From the NCBI GenBank assembly GCA_020698575.1, contig CM036245.1, forward strand, positions 34,339,148 through 34,403,147: a stretch of 64,000 bases of DNA. The letters are read 5' to 3'. The notes under the pieces were generated by a model, which made no database searches, was not told the origin of the DNA, and saw nothing but the letters and a program-made list of their open reading frames with translations. Position 1 is the first letter of the stretch, and each line of letters opens with the position of its first letter. The position numbers and the translations under genes were made by a program. The stretch is from Bostrychus sinensis (taxonomy: Eukaryota > Chordata > Actinopteri > Gobiiformes > Eleotridae). Shown here one piece after another: positions 36,484 to 48,876 of this stretch.

Positions 36484-37307
36484 CAGTGGTGGAAGAAGTA
36501 CTCAAAATCCCTTTTTTTGTTCTTATTCCTCCCCAGCTAGTATCAAACACAGAACCTTCTGATTTCAAGTCAAGCATCCTTCCCCAACTGGGCAACTGAG
36601 GCCACAAAGTGCTTGTTAAGAGAATTAAAAATTTTATGTAAGCTATTTTTTTATCCAAAAATACTCAAGTAAACATATGTTTTACAAAATGTACTCATAT
36701 AGTACCTTTTACTTAAAGGGGATATATTATTTTGTTTATCTTTTTAAACCAATCTTGGTCACATCAAGAACAGCATTCCACATTTTACAACCTTTAAAAA
36801 CATTGTCCGACTAAAAGAAAACAATTAATAAATATTTTACTGAAACAAGTGAAGAGGGCAGCAGAGTGCAGTTCTGTTGCACTCTTTTGAACAAAAACAG
36901 AAAAAAGCAATTTATTTTCTTTAATTTGTGATGCAATTTTACTATAAAATGAAAAATAGCTGTGAAGAACCAGTGGAAACAGCTGTACACCATTTTTGGG
37001 ATAAATGAATGAGAGGAGACTAGATGTAGAGTTCTTGTTGATTGGCCAGTGCTTCCTGGACAAGGCAGGTTTCATGTGTCTATGAAGAGCCATGAAGCCA
37101 AGCATTTTCAGCTCCTGATAAGGTCACTGAGTAATCCTGTTCGCTGAGGCAAACATGCATGAATTAAACAAAATACAATTCCAGGTATGTTTTGGGGGTG
37201 GAAACAACAATATAACATAGTAAAACATTCAGAAAAGTAAATTTAGCAGAATAGGGGAATATAAGTAAATTACTTGAGTAAAAGTATTGAGTTACTTTCC
37301 ACCACAG
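36484..37307. mobile_element. hAT (Tol2-like ends) with a nested repeat
   Basis: The left end reads CAGTGGTGGAAGAAGTACTC and the right, from the other strand, CTGTGGTGGAAAGTAACTC, with ACTTTTACTCAAGTAA next, as in Tol2-like hAT families. The 8-mers GTTGGTAG and GTTGCTAT at the borders match at 6 of 8. The inner part, about 36712-37260, is a copy of the AAAGGGGACC family in minus orientation, apparently a later insertion into it. Confidence 0.65.
36712..37260 (-). repeat. AAAGGGGACC family, copy E
   Basis: Minus orientation, with AAACATGCATGAATTAAACA, CAATTCCAGGTATGTTTTGG and AATTTAGCAGAATAGGGGAA at its right end. It sits inside the hAT element 36484-37307. Confidence 0.6.
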
Positions 37308-38214
37308 GTTGCTATGATAGACTCCAACTACCCATAACCCTTTACAGGAATGACATTAAAGATTCATTGAAGTAATGAATGAACGGACCAATGCAATGAC
37401 ACTCTGAGTCAAACAAGACCCACACACATTTTGGATGAATTTAAACTGATTATCCTTATGATTGGTCCAGTCGAGTTTCGATGAAAAAATGGTTGGCCAG
37501 GCTAAAAGCTGACTCAAGAATTAATAGGAAATGCAAATTGAGGATTGCCAGAAAAGAAAATAAACAACCACCTCCTTAGTGCCATCAGTACATATGCAAT
37601 GTATGCTCTACTACTTTATATGCTTAAGCTTGAGATTCTTTTTCCTTTGACAGCATTGTTTGCTATGATCATACCTCTGAGTACACTAATTACAACACAG
37701 CAAAGATCAAAGCAGGATCAAAGAAGCTCTGAGAGCACAGGGTTGTGTGGCTGCATTCATTTAGAGCCATTTACCGCAGTTATCTCCAGTCAGGATGCTT
37801 GTTAGAATGCATTTTAAAGAACAAGCAGCAGACACATACTATTGTGAATACATTCTAAGGCTTTTCCTAACATGCCAGGGGATTATTTGAGTTCGAACAG
37901 ACTTGGATGTCATGGGTGATGGGCAAATATGAGCGGAGATTAGACATCATGGCTGAGAGCACATTCAATTTGAAATGTGCGGTGGGAAATTAGGCTTTGA
38001 GTGACTGTGTGACTTCATATCATCAGTCCACAGACTTGAAATCCTGGGCAAATAGACTTTCAAAATCATACACTTGACCAGACCTAGGCACCACATGACC
38101 AAAGAGCATCACATAACCTGGTCAAATCCAAACCTTTGTTATCCATAATCAATTCATTTGAGCTCAATGGGAAATCAGGCATTAAAGGTGTTACTTTTTC
38201 TCATATCTGACACA

Positions 38215-38385
38215 ACCATTCACTTTCACCTTTATTCACAAGGGGGAGTTTTTAGATTTACCACCTCTCCTAACACATGCATGGACAGTGGGAGGAAGCT
38301 GGAGAGAATCCACAGTAACTTGGGGATGACATACTGAGAAGACTCATATTGTTGTTGGATCGTACCCACAACCTGCTTAGTGTAG
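38215..38385 (+). repeat. fragment of the TGGACRGTGGGAG unit
   Basis: CACATGCATGGACAGTGGGA followed by GGAAGCTGGAGAGAATCCAC. Degraded copy. Confidence 0.45.
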
Positions 38386-39449
38386 TTGTTTAAGTTTGTA
38401 CATACTTCTATCTCTCAACCATTCATCACCCAGCTGTTCAGATTCAAAGTTGCTCTCTTACATCACCCTCCTCTGCCCCCTCACCACCTCAGCAACAGAA
38501 CCATCTCAATTTTCTTCACCACCTCCTTACCAGCAGTACCGTCACTCTCCTCCACCCCATCACCACCTCAGCAGCAGAACCATCTCGCCACCCTTTTTCT
38601 TTCTTTCAAAAAAATATATTCAATCATTTGTCTGTGTTTTCATTTCAGTGTCTCCTGGTTAAAATGCATTTAGTTTTGCTATAGCTTTGCTATACTCATT
38701 TTTTATGATTATGTTGTGATTATGTTGTCCCAATGGAGAGTGATGATGGCATGTGTTTCTCAAAGCTCAGTTATGATTATAAGTGGAACCTGTCACTGAT
38801 TGGCTCAGTAACTAAAAGCTGGCATAACAAATATTCAAATCCAAAACACATAGTTTTCATGTACTAACTGCATGTCCTGTTGACAGATGGGCTCAGTGAA
38901 CAAGTGCTTAATGAGGAAATGATTCTCTCTAATCAGAAAAACTTCATTACAGAAATGTTTCCCTTCATACTCCCATGCTAACAAAGAGTGAATCGCGAGG
39001 AGAAAGAAGAAATAACATAACTGAGGCTACATGGATTTTCTTAAAAAGCCTAACTTCTACCCTGTTATAGTAAAGATAGTTAAATTCCAGGGCTGTTCTA
39101 TAAAAGTCTGAGCTTCAGCAAAATATTGATGTAAGAGTGATTCAACTGAGTTTCAATAAAAAAATCAACACCTGAAAAGACCCACCTCCAATTTTTTACC
39201 AACAGCAAGCAAAATATACATTTTCTTGGCTTTGTCAATAGTAAAGATTAGAATTCTGGCAAAACAGCTTTAAAATGTGTGCTTTTCCACAAAAATATAA
39301 AGATGTTAAGATTGACAATAGGTTTGGGCGACGTAAACTAATAATCACAAGTTTTCATAGTGACCAAGTGTGACTCGGGACTCAGGGCCGTTTCTAGCTA
39401 TATGAGGACTATGGACATGCATAGGGCCCTACAAGCCATGAGGATGAAT

Positions 39450-39640
39450 AAGGTAAGGTAAGGTAAGGTAAGGTATACTTCATTGATCCCCGTAGGGAAA
39501 TTCATTCTCTGCATTTGACCCATCCCTCAATGCCGCTGGGGCAACCTGTCAGGAGCAGTGGGCTGCTGCTGCGGTGCAGCGCCCGGGGACCCTTCTCCAG
39601 ATCTTGAGCCAGGATCCTGGTCAGGAGTACTTAGCAATGT
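39450..39640 (+). repeat. GATCCCYGGAGGGAAATT-type repeat, copy 2
   Basis: It begins with a GGTAA tandem (39451-39474) and continues ACTTCATTGATCCCCGTAGG, GCATTTGACCCATCCCTCAA and GGGGACCCTTCTCCAGATCT. Head with tandem pentamer and the body are shared with a repeat common in teleosts. It lies only about 290 bases left of the L1 insertion. Confidence 0.62.
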
Positions 39641-39928
39641 ACAGCTTCATCTGAAAATTGTTGCCAGATGTCTGCTATGCCCTATGTCTTTGCTTGTCAA
39701 ATACAGTATGTGCCTTTGAACATTACTTGAGGATTACTTATGATTACTTGAAGTGTTACTGCTTTAGTTATTTATTAAGTGACCAATAAATATTAGGCCT
39801 ATTGTTAATTAATTTGGACTATTGTGGCAATGCATTATTGTTGTATTCCTTGTATTAGTTTGCTTGAGTGGTTCAACTTAATATGTTTAATTTTATTTTT
39901 CAGTAACAAAAACATCCCAAAAAGCCTA

Positions 39929-41153
39929 TCTTTTTTTTAACTCTCTTTTTATTGATTTTTGCAAAACAATATACACATACAATACATTGTACAAATGCAG
40001 TACAAATCATACACTAAAATTATAATCCTGTCTCACATCATTTTTTTTTTTTTTTGTTTATTTGTTTGTTTCCTGTTTTTTTTTTTTAGTTAGTTATAGT
40101 TTTAGTTGTTGTTGTTTTTTGGTTGGTATTTAGTCTGAGCTGGAGTTCTAAAGTATCTTACAATGTTTTTCCAACTATGTTCCCTCAATACTAATGAGGA
40201 TGTTATTTTCCATGATTGTTAATAAACATCATCAATTTTTTCTATCCTTGTCTATATTTTTGAAATCAGTTGGTATGCAGAAATAAACATTTTTATCAAT
40301 TCTGACCCGACATCAAAATTTTCCTTTTTTATCTCATGCTCTAAATAATGCAAATGCAGAAATCTATACAAATCCTGATTTACCAAATTAAATTGGTCTT
40401 TCATTTCTTAAAAGATTATATATTTCCCATTTTCCAATAGTTCTCAAAACATATGTGAACCTTGTTCCCAACTTTAAAAGATCTCATCTCTTTTGAGAGT
40501 AAACTCTGTGTCATATCCTATCCATCTTAGGAGCTTACAGCAAGATATCAAGTTATTTTTCATAGCAATGTCAAACCACACTTTAAGTGAAACATCAAGC
40601 CATGAATTAATCAAATTTTTGAAAAACAGTTGTAGTTTGTTATCCGCCATCAGCGCTTGAATTGGAGTCCTACTTGGCATGCTTATTTCTTTTTCTTTCC
40701 ATCTAGCAGAGTAGGAGGGGTTACACAAGTTCAGCAAAGTTTTTATTTGTGCTGCTTGATAATAACTTCTTAAACATGGGAGAGCTAGTCCCCCCTTCCC
40801 CTTTGACAGTTGCAGCATTCTGTATTTGACTCTTGGCCGTTGTCCTTGGCAGATATATCTTGAAATTATTTTGTCCCATTCAATAAATTCCTTGTCCACT
40901 ATCTCCACTGGGAGATTCTGAAATAGGTATAGAACCCGATGGAGAACATACATTTTTATCACCTCAACTCTAGATGCAATAGTCGTAAAAGGAATTAAAT
41001 TCCACCTAACAATGTCTTCTTTAATCTTGGATATTAACAGGTCATAATTTGTTGATTTTAACTGGCTAATATCTTGAGTCAGATTTACACCAAGATATTT
41101 TATCATTAATATTTCAAATTCCACTAATCTTATATTTTCTTTAATATGGTCTT
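39929..41153 (-). mobile_element. L1-type LINE, 5' truncated, with target duplication
   Basis: The 10-mer AAAAAGCCTA stands at both borders (39919-39928 and 41154-41163). On the minus strand the element ends with an A run preceded by AATAAA, as expected of L1 retrotransposition. It holds the C-terminal part of an ORF2 (40474-41124) and about 540 bases of 3' untranslated sequence. It is 1,225 bases long, so heavily truncated. Confidence 0.85.
40474..41124 (-). pseudogene. L1-type ORF2, C-terminal fragment
   Basis: 216 open codons with KYLGVNLTQDISQL, then WNLIPFTTIASRVEVIKMYV and LQLSKGKGGLALPCLRSYYQ, as found after the reverse transcriptase domain in fish L1 (Tx1/L1-like) elements. The true frame starts upstream of the ATG and is cut by the 5' truncation. 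The ORF ends naturally before the 3' untranslated region. It lacks the endonuclease and catalytic RT parts. Confidence 0.85.
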
Positions 41154-41627
41154 AAAAAGCCTAACTTATCAATTTGAACCCTCTTAAGTGTTTTTATAAA
41201 TGAAACCTGCACCCATAGAATGGTTATCACACTTGTGTCGATATGCCTATGCTTATTTCAGTGTCAAATTTCCAGCATTTTGTATACTGGTTGGTTTGCC
41301 GTGAGACTGTTGCTAAGCATTTTTTCCTGTCCAAACTTTCCCAAGCAACTGAAGATGAGAGCAAATCTCTCCTTCACATCAGGCGATAAAAAGCATCTTT
41401 TTGCTCTGTTATGATCATATCCATATACAGCGGCAGCATGGGTCTCATCATGGAGTCTCTATCATCATTCAGAAGGTCCTGCTTAGGGAAGTGGCACCAA
41501 ATAACAAGCTCCGGAGCCAGGACTATAGTGTGAATATAATGATGTAGAGATGTGCAGCTAATGAACTCTGTGCTCTGACTGCAGTACTCAGCAGTCACAC
41601 TTCAAACCGGGAGACATAGATTATCAT

Positions 41628-42075
41628 CATCCATCCAACTTCTTCCGCTTTATCCGGGACCGGGTCGTGGAGGCACAGTCTAAGCAGAGATGCCCAGACT
41701 TCCCTCTCCACAGACACTTCCTCCAGCTCTACCGGAGGGACCCCAAGGAGTTCCCAGGCCAGCAGAGAGACGTAGTCCCTCCAGCGTGTCCTAGGTCTTC
41801 CTCGGGGCCTCCTCCCGGTGGGACATGCCCGGAACACCTCCCCAGGGAGGCGTCCAGGAGGCATCCGGAACAGATGCCCGAGCCACCTCAACTGGCTCCT
41901 CTCGATGTGGAGGAGCAGCGGCTCTACTCCGAGCTCCTCCCGGGTAACCGAGCTCCTCACCCTATCTCTGAGGGAGCGCCCAGCCACCCTGCAGAGGAAA
42001 CTCATTTCAGCCGCTTGTATCCGGGATCTTGTCCTTTCGGTCATGACCCAAAGCTCATGACCATACGTGAGAGTA
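41628..42075 (-). pseudogene. LINE ORF2 3' end (second family)
   Basis: The minus strand encodes YGHELWVMTERTRSRIQAAE, then LRWLGHLFRMPPGRLPGEVF and GRPRTRWRDYVSLLAWE, the end of a fish non-LTR reverse transcriptase ORF. It is GC-rich against AT-rich surroundings. The 3' side runs out into GGATGGATGAT-like repeats, the usual tail of such elements. I do not assign the clade. Confidence 0.8.
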
Positions 42076-42774
42076 GAAATGTAGCTTTTTTCTTTTAAAG
42101 GCAGAAAATGTTGTTAGTCCATTTATGAAATCAAGTGTATTTGGCTAAATAGGAAATATAGGTAAATTTATGAACAATGCAGCAATGAAATAAAATACAA
42201 AATAATCTTTGTGAATAACAGTCCATAGCTGAAGCATATAAATGGTAAACTGGACAGAGCCAGTCATGGACCACTGTGGTCCAATAGAATAAACTATATA
42301 CTCTTCAATACCATTTAGCTGACATAGTAATTTAAAGAGTCTATGACATTTTCATTATTATTTATCAGAATGTTACATTTCAGTGCATTTTATTCTGATA
42401 ATATATTTATACCAAGTCAGTCATGTATATCGCAAGTTGTTCAGTTGTTAAAATGTAAGTTCTGCTGGGCTTTGAGTGCAATTTAACATTCAGCAGTTGG
42501 TAAGAAGCCCCGGGTCCATGATTCTGCTAATAGCCACAGCCCTAAATCACATCAAACAGTAACGCAAAGCTCCACTGAGCTCTGCATCTAAGAAACCGCA
42601 CCAGCTAGTCACATACAATGTATTGCAAGAGATGAGAAAATTATGTTAAACATTAAATACGAAGGGGGGTTTGTGTCAGGCCTTTGGCGTAATTTTCAGG
42701 TAGGCCAGCAGGGGCATGATCCCTTTTATTCCTGTACCATCATAACGTAGGACTTCTATATCCTATTGTGCATT

Positions 42775-42955
42775 GTGAGTAATTGTAAATGCACACACAC
42801 AGCTGATGTTAGATGTTTTGAAGATAAAGTCAGAAAGCTCAGACTAAAATGGTTAGTACAGAAGAGGGACAGTGAATATATTGGTAGAAAGATGATGAGA
42901 ATATGGTTACATGTAGACATATGATTCACTGTGACCACCCTTGATGGGAACATGA
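42775..42955 (+). repeat. LINE 3' ORF fragment
   Basis: Same family as 838-1085: AGACTAAAATGGTTAGTACA, AGAAGAGGGACAGTGAATAT and ATTGGTAGAAAGATGATGAG. Degraded, no open frame. Confidence 0.6.
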
Positions 42956-44109
42956 CTAAGACAGCTTAGTGCCCTGAAAAAAATATTGTATACAGCTAAT
43001 GTTTGGGACTCACATATACAATAAATAACATTTAGATATGATTTTATTATTTATATGCCAGCCTTGGCATATAAATGTGCAAGTTGGCAAGTTATATCCT
43101 ATGAGTATCCTATTGGATTCTCTTTTGCCTCCAGATCTGTCTACATTTTATGATTTAAATTTTTGTTTGGTTGAGTGAGACAATATATATATGAGGTATT
43201 AGTTTAGACATTAGAGATACACATTATTGAAACTTGAAATGTGTATTAATTATGTTGAATATTATAAAAACAAGTTTGAAATTATAACTGAAATACAATA
43301 GGCTAAAAATATTAAGGGAATCAAGACTAAACCAGGGCAAGTATTTCTTTGAAATATGGATATTAACAGGTGATATTGCAATAATTACTATTTTTAGATA
43401 TTTTGTGCATGTTGCCCTAAACATGGTCACATATGGTCCTAGGACATAGTATTCTTTTTGGTGGTCCTAAACCACAATGAATAGAGAGAGTTGTGTTAAG
43501 AAGGGCTTAAGGCATACAACTTAAGCCAAACCAGTATGCAAATCACTGCACACTAGGAGGCTAATGATTTGCAGTGGTGACTCCAGAAATGAAAAGCCAA
43601 AAGAGTCCATGCAGCCATATTACTGTAGACATACAGATAACAGCAGCCTCCTAAATGAACCACAATAGCCATTCACTGGTTCGGCCAGCTCCCCGACCTC
43701 CACCTATCACAGCCAGCCTCTGCCTCGGTGTCCACTGCTTCATCAGTTAGGGCTAATTGTCACCCCGGGACATACTCCTCAGTTACAGAGCGAAATATGT
43801 AGGACTGTCCTGCTGAGTGTTACCCCAGTAATAGAAAGTCTAGAAGCTCGATTAAGGAGGGAAACAGCAATTCACAAGCCATTAGTGAAAGACCAAACAA
43901 TGGCTTCTCATGGGAATCCACAAGCATCCCCTGCACATAATTGAAATCACAAGCCACTATCAGAGAATCCTAAACACAATGGGTTGTACAAATAAAGATG
44001 TCTTCTCAGTAGATCTCAACAATGGCTCAGCATGCTGTGTGTGAAAGGTTCGAGGCTCCAATTCTGGACAAGCCCACTTCTTACACTAAATGGTTAGCAC
44101 AGTTGATTA

Positions 44110-44398
44110 AAGGGGAACTTTTTTTTACCTTAATAAAATGGTTTTGTTGTCAGTGTGATGATTAAATGAGTTATTGCAGGGTGAGTGAAGGGCCCTGCAC
44201 CTCCCCCTGGTGTATCTTGGTAAAAAAAAAAAACTGCCTTGCAAGAAGCTAGGGATGACTTTATGATTTTCGTCATGGCAGAGAGGCCAAAAGGCAGAAA
44301 AAAGCTTTGTAAGTTTTTACAATAGTTCCTTACTCTAAGCACTAAGGGGAACTCCGTAAAGAAAACAGCAAAGTTACATGGTTCTGCTTTAAGTAGGT
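44110..44398 (+). repeat. MITE-like repeat, copy 2
   Basis: Partner of 31795-32085 in the same orientation, with GTCAGTGTGATGATTAAATG, CCTGCACCTCCCCCTGGTG, CAATAGTTCCTTACTCTAAG and AGCAAAGTTACATGGTT. It begins TTAAAGGGG and ends CTTTAA. Confidence 0.6.
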
Positions 44399-44879
44399 CC
44401 TGATTTAATCCCATGTAGGACTCTGTGTAAAGTCTGAGTATTCTTCTTGTGAGCAAGTGGTACACATCAACTTAAAGTATATAATCATCATAATCAAAGT
44501 ATAATGACACATTTTGCAGTGAAAATTAAAAATCACAAAGCATTTGATGTGCTTGGACAAACACCAAAACATCTTTACACTTTTGGTCCAGTAATTTAAT
44601 TAAAAGTCTTTGTTTTTAACATTTGATGTGATAAATAAATAAAAAGATAACCTTGGATGTCCAAGAGACATTCAAGATAAGTTTTTGATTAGATTATTGT
44701 TACACATTTGAAAAGCAACACACTCAAATAAAAATTATACTGATGAACTTATTTAGCTGTTCATACTGACATATACATTTTGTGATTGAAATGACCATAA
44801 TATCAGTATTATATGTGGGAGGGCTCCAGCGTTGGTGGATGGTTGATGTCCAGCCCTGGTTACTGTGCGCCAGAAATTA

Positions 44880-44880
<1 letters not shown>

Positions 44881-44913
<33 letters not shown>

Positions 44914-44945
44914 TTATTTTATTTTATTTTATTTTATTTTTTTTT
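44881..44945. repeat. (TTA)n then (TTTTA)n microsatellite
   Basis: About a dozen TTA units run straight into TTTTA units and a T run, a compound microsatellite. Just right of it, CTAATTAATCGTAATTAA and AGTCCAAGCCCT look like one end of a hAT MITE of the 16422 type without a partner. Confidence 0.9.
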
Positions 44946-45094
44946 TCTGTAACTAATTAATCGTAATTAAAATTTTAAAGTCCAAGCCCTCACATTTATA
45001 TATAACAAAATCTGTGTGGTCCAAACTCAAACAGATAAGCTTGGGCCAGACAAGATAGACTTTTGTTGTGAGAATCCACCTTGCTAAACAAAGT

Positions 45095-45305
45095 AAGCAA
45101 CTTGCTGGGGGCAATTTAGAGTCATCAATTCACCTAACACATACATGTCTCTGGACGGTGGGAGAAAGCCACAGTACACGGACAGAACCTATGGTAAAAC
45201 GAGGAGGACATACATAGTCCAACCAGAAAGTTTGTGTGTTGGCCGGCCCGTGGATCGATAGGATAGATAGAGCACTAACCGCTCTGCCACCGTGCCCCCA
45301 TAATT
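45095..45305 (+). repeat. fragment of the TGGACRGTGGGAG unit
   Basis: GCAATTTAGAGTCATCAATT, CACATACATGTCTCTGGACG and, at the end, AGAGCACTAACCGCTCTGCC. The end resembles the usual CACTGYGCCACCGTGCC of the unit. Confidence 0.55.
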
Positions 45306-45812
45306 AAATTAATCAAATTTTAAATATTTTCAAAATGAAAAAATAAATGAGAATCTTAGTTTGGACTTACCAAATGAAAAAAAAAATGACTCAAATGATA
45401 CTCTGGCAAAATCTATAACTGTAAAGTAAATGAATAGTTTCATTTAAAAGCTATACGCCTAGTATGTATTCACAGTATGCTAAGCACACTCATGCATTTT
45501 CTTCTGAGCAGGTCAGCAGATTTCTAAATCCATAATCTTGTGGTCTTTGTTGAGAGGTTCAGCAGTGCTACACCTGCTCAGGCTGATATGAGTCTCTCTG
45601 AACACACCTCCCCCAGGACCGTCTGCCTCCTTCTTCCCCGACTACTGTCCCAAATGTTCCCACCAAAATGAGCTAATTTATGCAGTCATTTATCTTCAAT
45701 GAAGGCCCAGCTCCCGGGACAAAAAACAGAAGGCACAACAACTTCACTGCTACAGCGTTGGCCCACTGATTTTACACCAGATTGCTTCGATGTTATCTTA
45801 TTTAGTACCTAC

Positions 45813-45959
45813 CTTATAGCTTGGTCCGAGTTGATGAATTGCAAATATCTGTGCAGGATTGAGAGCGTCACTGAACACGTAGACTGCTCCAATCTGTCCG
45901 CAAAATACTCTGTTAGCATCCGCTGTCTCCGAGGAGCCCAGGAAGCACTTATCATAACT
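45813..45959 (-). CDS. nbea: nbea exon, end of ConA-like domain
   Basis: A phase-0 exon of 49 codons running from SYDKCFLGSSETADANRVF to IHQLGPSYK. The acceptor is CTTGCAG and the donor GTAGGT. It closes the ConA-like domain. The sequence FCGQIGAVYVFSDALNPAQI is the neurobeachin form of a motif shared by BEACH proteins. Confidence 0.95.
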
Positions 45960-46739
45960 CTGCAAGAACACAGAGACACAATGATATTTATGTTCAGAAA
46001 ACATTTAATTAACAAATGAGCAAAACAAGTATTATTTCAAAGTCTCTGAAAGTGTGGGAGAAAAAAAATGAATCCAGAGCTTATCATTACAGTTTTCTCA
46101 AGTAGAAATACGACCACGGAGCTGTCAAACAAAAGGCAATATACTTTTCTAATATATTCTGCGAGAAAATATGTCACTACAGAGGGTTGGTGACAAAGCC
46201 CCTTCTGTCAGTGACTGGTGCTAAATCAAACCTGAGTTCATCACTTTGGAGAATCTGGCAAATATTATTCACTGCAATGTAGATTACAAAAGTCTGTGAG
46301 ACCTCAAGTGAACTATGTGAAACAGAATACTACTCCAAAATCTACAGGTGTTGTTCAACTCAGGGGTTTTTTGGTGTTTGTTGGAGATCCTAGCGTATTG
46401 CTCTATATGGTTGTTATTCATCAGATACTATATCATATGAATGTATTGAACACAGATGCTTTTTGCTCCCAGCGGCTTGACAGAAAAGTGGAAACATACG
46501 CTGAACAGTTGTGTTCATTTATTCATCTTCCGGTTAGTTGTTGTGGGTGGCTGGAGCCTATCCCAGCAACAACATCTTTGTGTGTTATAGCCCAAGGATC
46601 GGACACCACAATCTCCTCTTCATGAGAGGCAGGAGCGCTAACCACTCTGCCTTTTTTTTATTTTGTGGCTTCTCCCTTTCTTATTCAGGGTTGCCACAGC
46701 AAATGAGTTGCACATTGATTTGGCAGGGGTTTTGTTTGT

Positions 46740-46905
46740 TTGTTGGCTTTTTCCTGTCGCAACCAACCACATACTGTAACTGGAGTGGGTAGAGTGGGTG
46801 AAATGTCTAGCCCAGGGACACAGCAACAGTGCTTAGGGCTAGATTTGAACTGCTGACCCTGAGGTTCCTGGGCAAACGCTTAACCCACTGTTGCCCCTGC
46901 ACCCT
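46740..46905 (-). repeat. tRNA-derived SINE, second subfamily
   Basis: Minus strand, the same layout as 51960-52125: AGTGGGTTAAGCGTTTGCCC as head and, at the other end, CTCCAGTTACAGTATGTGG. Diverged. Confidence 0.55.
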
Positions 46906-47122
46906 TCCATAAATATCAGTTTTTAAAATAGTATTGTGAAATCTAGGGCTATGATGAAAAATAAATCAACTTTATATTGAATATAAATATGCCTTGTAAA
47001 ACAACAATTATATGTTTCAATTTGTAAACTTATTATTACTTATTATATATTTGAGTGAGGTGTGGGGAGCCACAATTTTGGTGCAGTAGTATTTAATTTA
47101 TTCTTAAAAGTTGTATTATTGC

Positions 47123-47503
47123 TAGGGCTGTCAATGTTAACGCGTTAACGCATGTGATTAATAAAACAAAATGAGCGCGTAAAAAGCGAGGAGCAGAGGC
47201 GAGGCGTATGAGTCTGCAGTAGGTTTAATGCAGAGCGCAGTTCAGCAGACACTGTTCTCTCAAAACAGTTACCACACAGACTTATTAAAGGTTCTCTCAC
47301 AATATTCAGAAGTTATTCCTGAGATGTATTTTTTTTTTAATCCAAGTAAAAACACACTCCTCAACCTCTCTCAACTTTTTTTTTTTAAACGCTGCATATT
47401 CTCATGGAAAATCTACCAAGTTATACATTGTGATTAATCGTGATTAATCACAGCCCAAGAGTGTGATTAAGCTGATTAATTTTTTAATCGATTGACAGCA
47501 CTA
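47123..47503. mobile_element. hAT-type MITE, 381 bp
   Basis: Inverted ends TAGGGCTGTCAATG and, from the minus strand, TAGTGCTGTCAATCG. The flanking 8-mers are ATTATTGC (47115-47122) and GTTATTGC (47504-47511), 7 of 8 the same. It holds GATTAATCRYGATTAATCAC-like subterminal sequence common in this family. It ends only 30 bases from the next hAT element. Confidence 0.78.
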
Positions 47504-47533
47504 GTTATTGCATAATTGTATGGGCCTAGCAAT

Positions 47534-48876
47534 TAGGAGTGGGGCGATGAACAATTAAATCGCTCATTGCAATGAAAACAGTAAAGATTAATTGATCATG
47601 GCAATTTTTTATCATCATGATAATCGTTCGAGATAATCACCATTATTTTCATATGAGAGAGCATGTGCCCTCTGCTATTCACTACATTTACAGCAAAACA
47701 GCTCAAAGCTTGTCTTTAGTCCAATTTCTCCACAACAGGTTAAAATACTTGATCCACAAGCAGAGCAGACAGATGGACTGAGGAGTAGAGTGCCCTGTGA
47801 GGTGCTCAAGCCGTCTGTGGATTTAACAACAGCACTAAATGTTTGTAGCCCTTAATGCTAATAAACCTGGCTAATTTAGAAGGTAATCAAAAGTTTACCA
47901 ATAATTATAAAGGGTAACACTTTGCTTTACAAAATGAAACTCAACGAAGTAAGAAAATGTGTTTCTCTCTTGGTAAATGCGCCTCACACAGCCCCATAAA
48001 TGTATCTAAGCTACGGCTGCTGCCATGCTTTCACTTTTAAACCTTTACAACATGATGATCTAAAGTGTGTTAAAATTGCTCGAATCTCTGGACTAATGTT
48101 GTTCTGTCTGTAGTACTGATGCCGTTTCAAGTGCAAGTCAGACAATTCGAATGATAGTTTTCTCCGAGGGTGGATCTCATTGACACAACTTGCACACATT
48201 CACGTCCTTTTTGGTCGGACAGTGGAAACCTGGAAATGTCATAATAGAGCTCAATCCCATTATCTGTTTGGCACCTCTGCTTATGTACCACAAATACATT
48301 AGAGGTTGTTACCAGTACCATAAAGATAAAGTTGGAGCTTATAATTATCTAAATATTAAGTCCGGTGTAGCACAAAAGAAGCATACAACAAAAGAAACAA
48401 AAGAAACATCATCAAACTTCAAAAAATATAATTCTATGTTTTACTTCTCTTTTGCTACTTGGTGGCGTGTTTATGTGCTCTTTCATGTCAGAAAGTCATA
48501 TATATGATAAAACTGACACCACTTGAAAGCACCATCAGGGCTGTGTGAATGCCACTCCTACCTTCACTGAAGTGCTCTGTACATGCAGCAGCAGTTCAAC
48601 AAGTCTTTTTTTTTCGTCTCAGCGTTATGCAAGTCACTACAGCTTTTATATGTGTATTCTGAATTTTGACCACAAGGGAGAGCTGTTTGTTTGGAATAAT
48701 TTATCCTTAAATCTTAAACTTAAGTCTGTTGTGTTTCTGTAAAGTAATTCCAATGTGTTTTAGCAGCATTTTCAAACTGTAAGCATAATTTCATAATTAT
48801 TGGGATAATATCATTAATTGCAATTATTGTGGCCAAGATAATTGTGACATTAAATTCTAATATCGTCCCATTCCTT
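47534..48876. mobile_element. hAT-type element with perfect 8-bp target duplication
   Basis: It starts TAGGAGTGGGGCGAT and its other end, read from the minus strand, is AAGGAATGGGACGAT (12 of 15 match). CTAGCAAT flanks both sides (47526-47533 and 48877-48884), an exact 8-bp duplication as hAT transposases make. It is 1,343 bases long with no recognisable transposase. The middle part (about 47685-48650) resembles 52130-52700 and may be a second element inside it. Confidence 0.8.

Larger units (their letters stand above)
36028..45812. other. nbea intron, 9.8 kb
   Basis: Holds the elements at 36484, 38215, 39450, 39929, 41628, 42775, 44110, 44881 and 45095. 37310-38210, 38640-39440, 42960-44105 and 45310-45810 show no gene; 43660-43990 is plain, fairly GC-rich unique sequence. 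Confidence 0.75.

Noticed and set aside
41667..42098. 143-codon plus-strand frame
   Set aside because: Shadow of the LINE ORF on the other strand, kept open by its high GC content.
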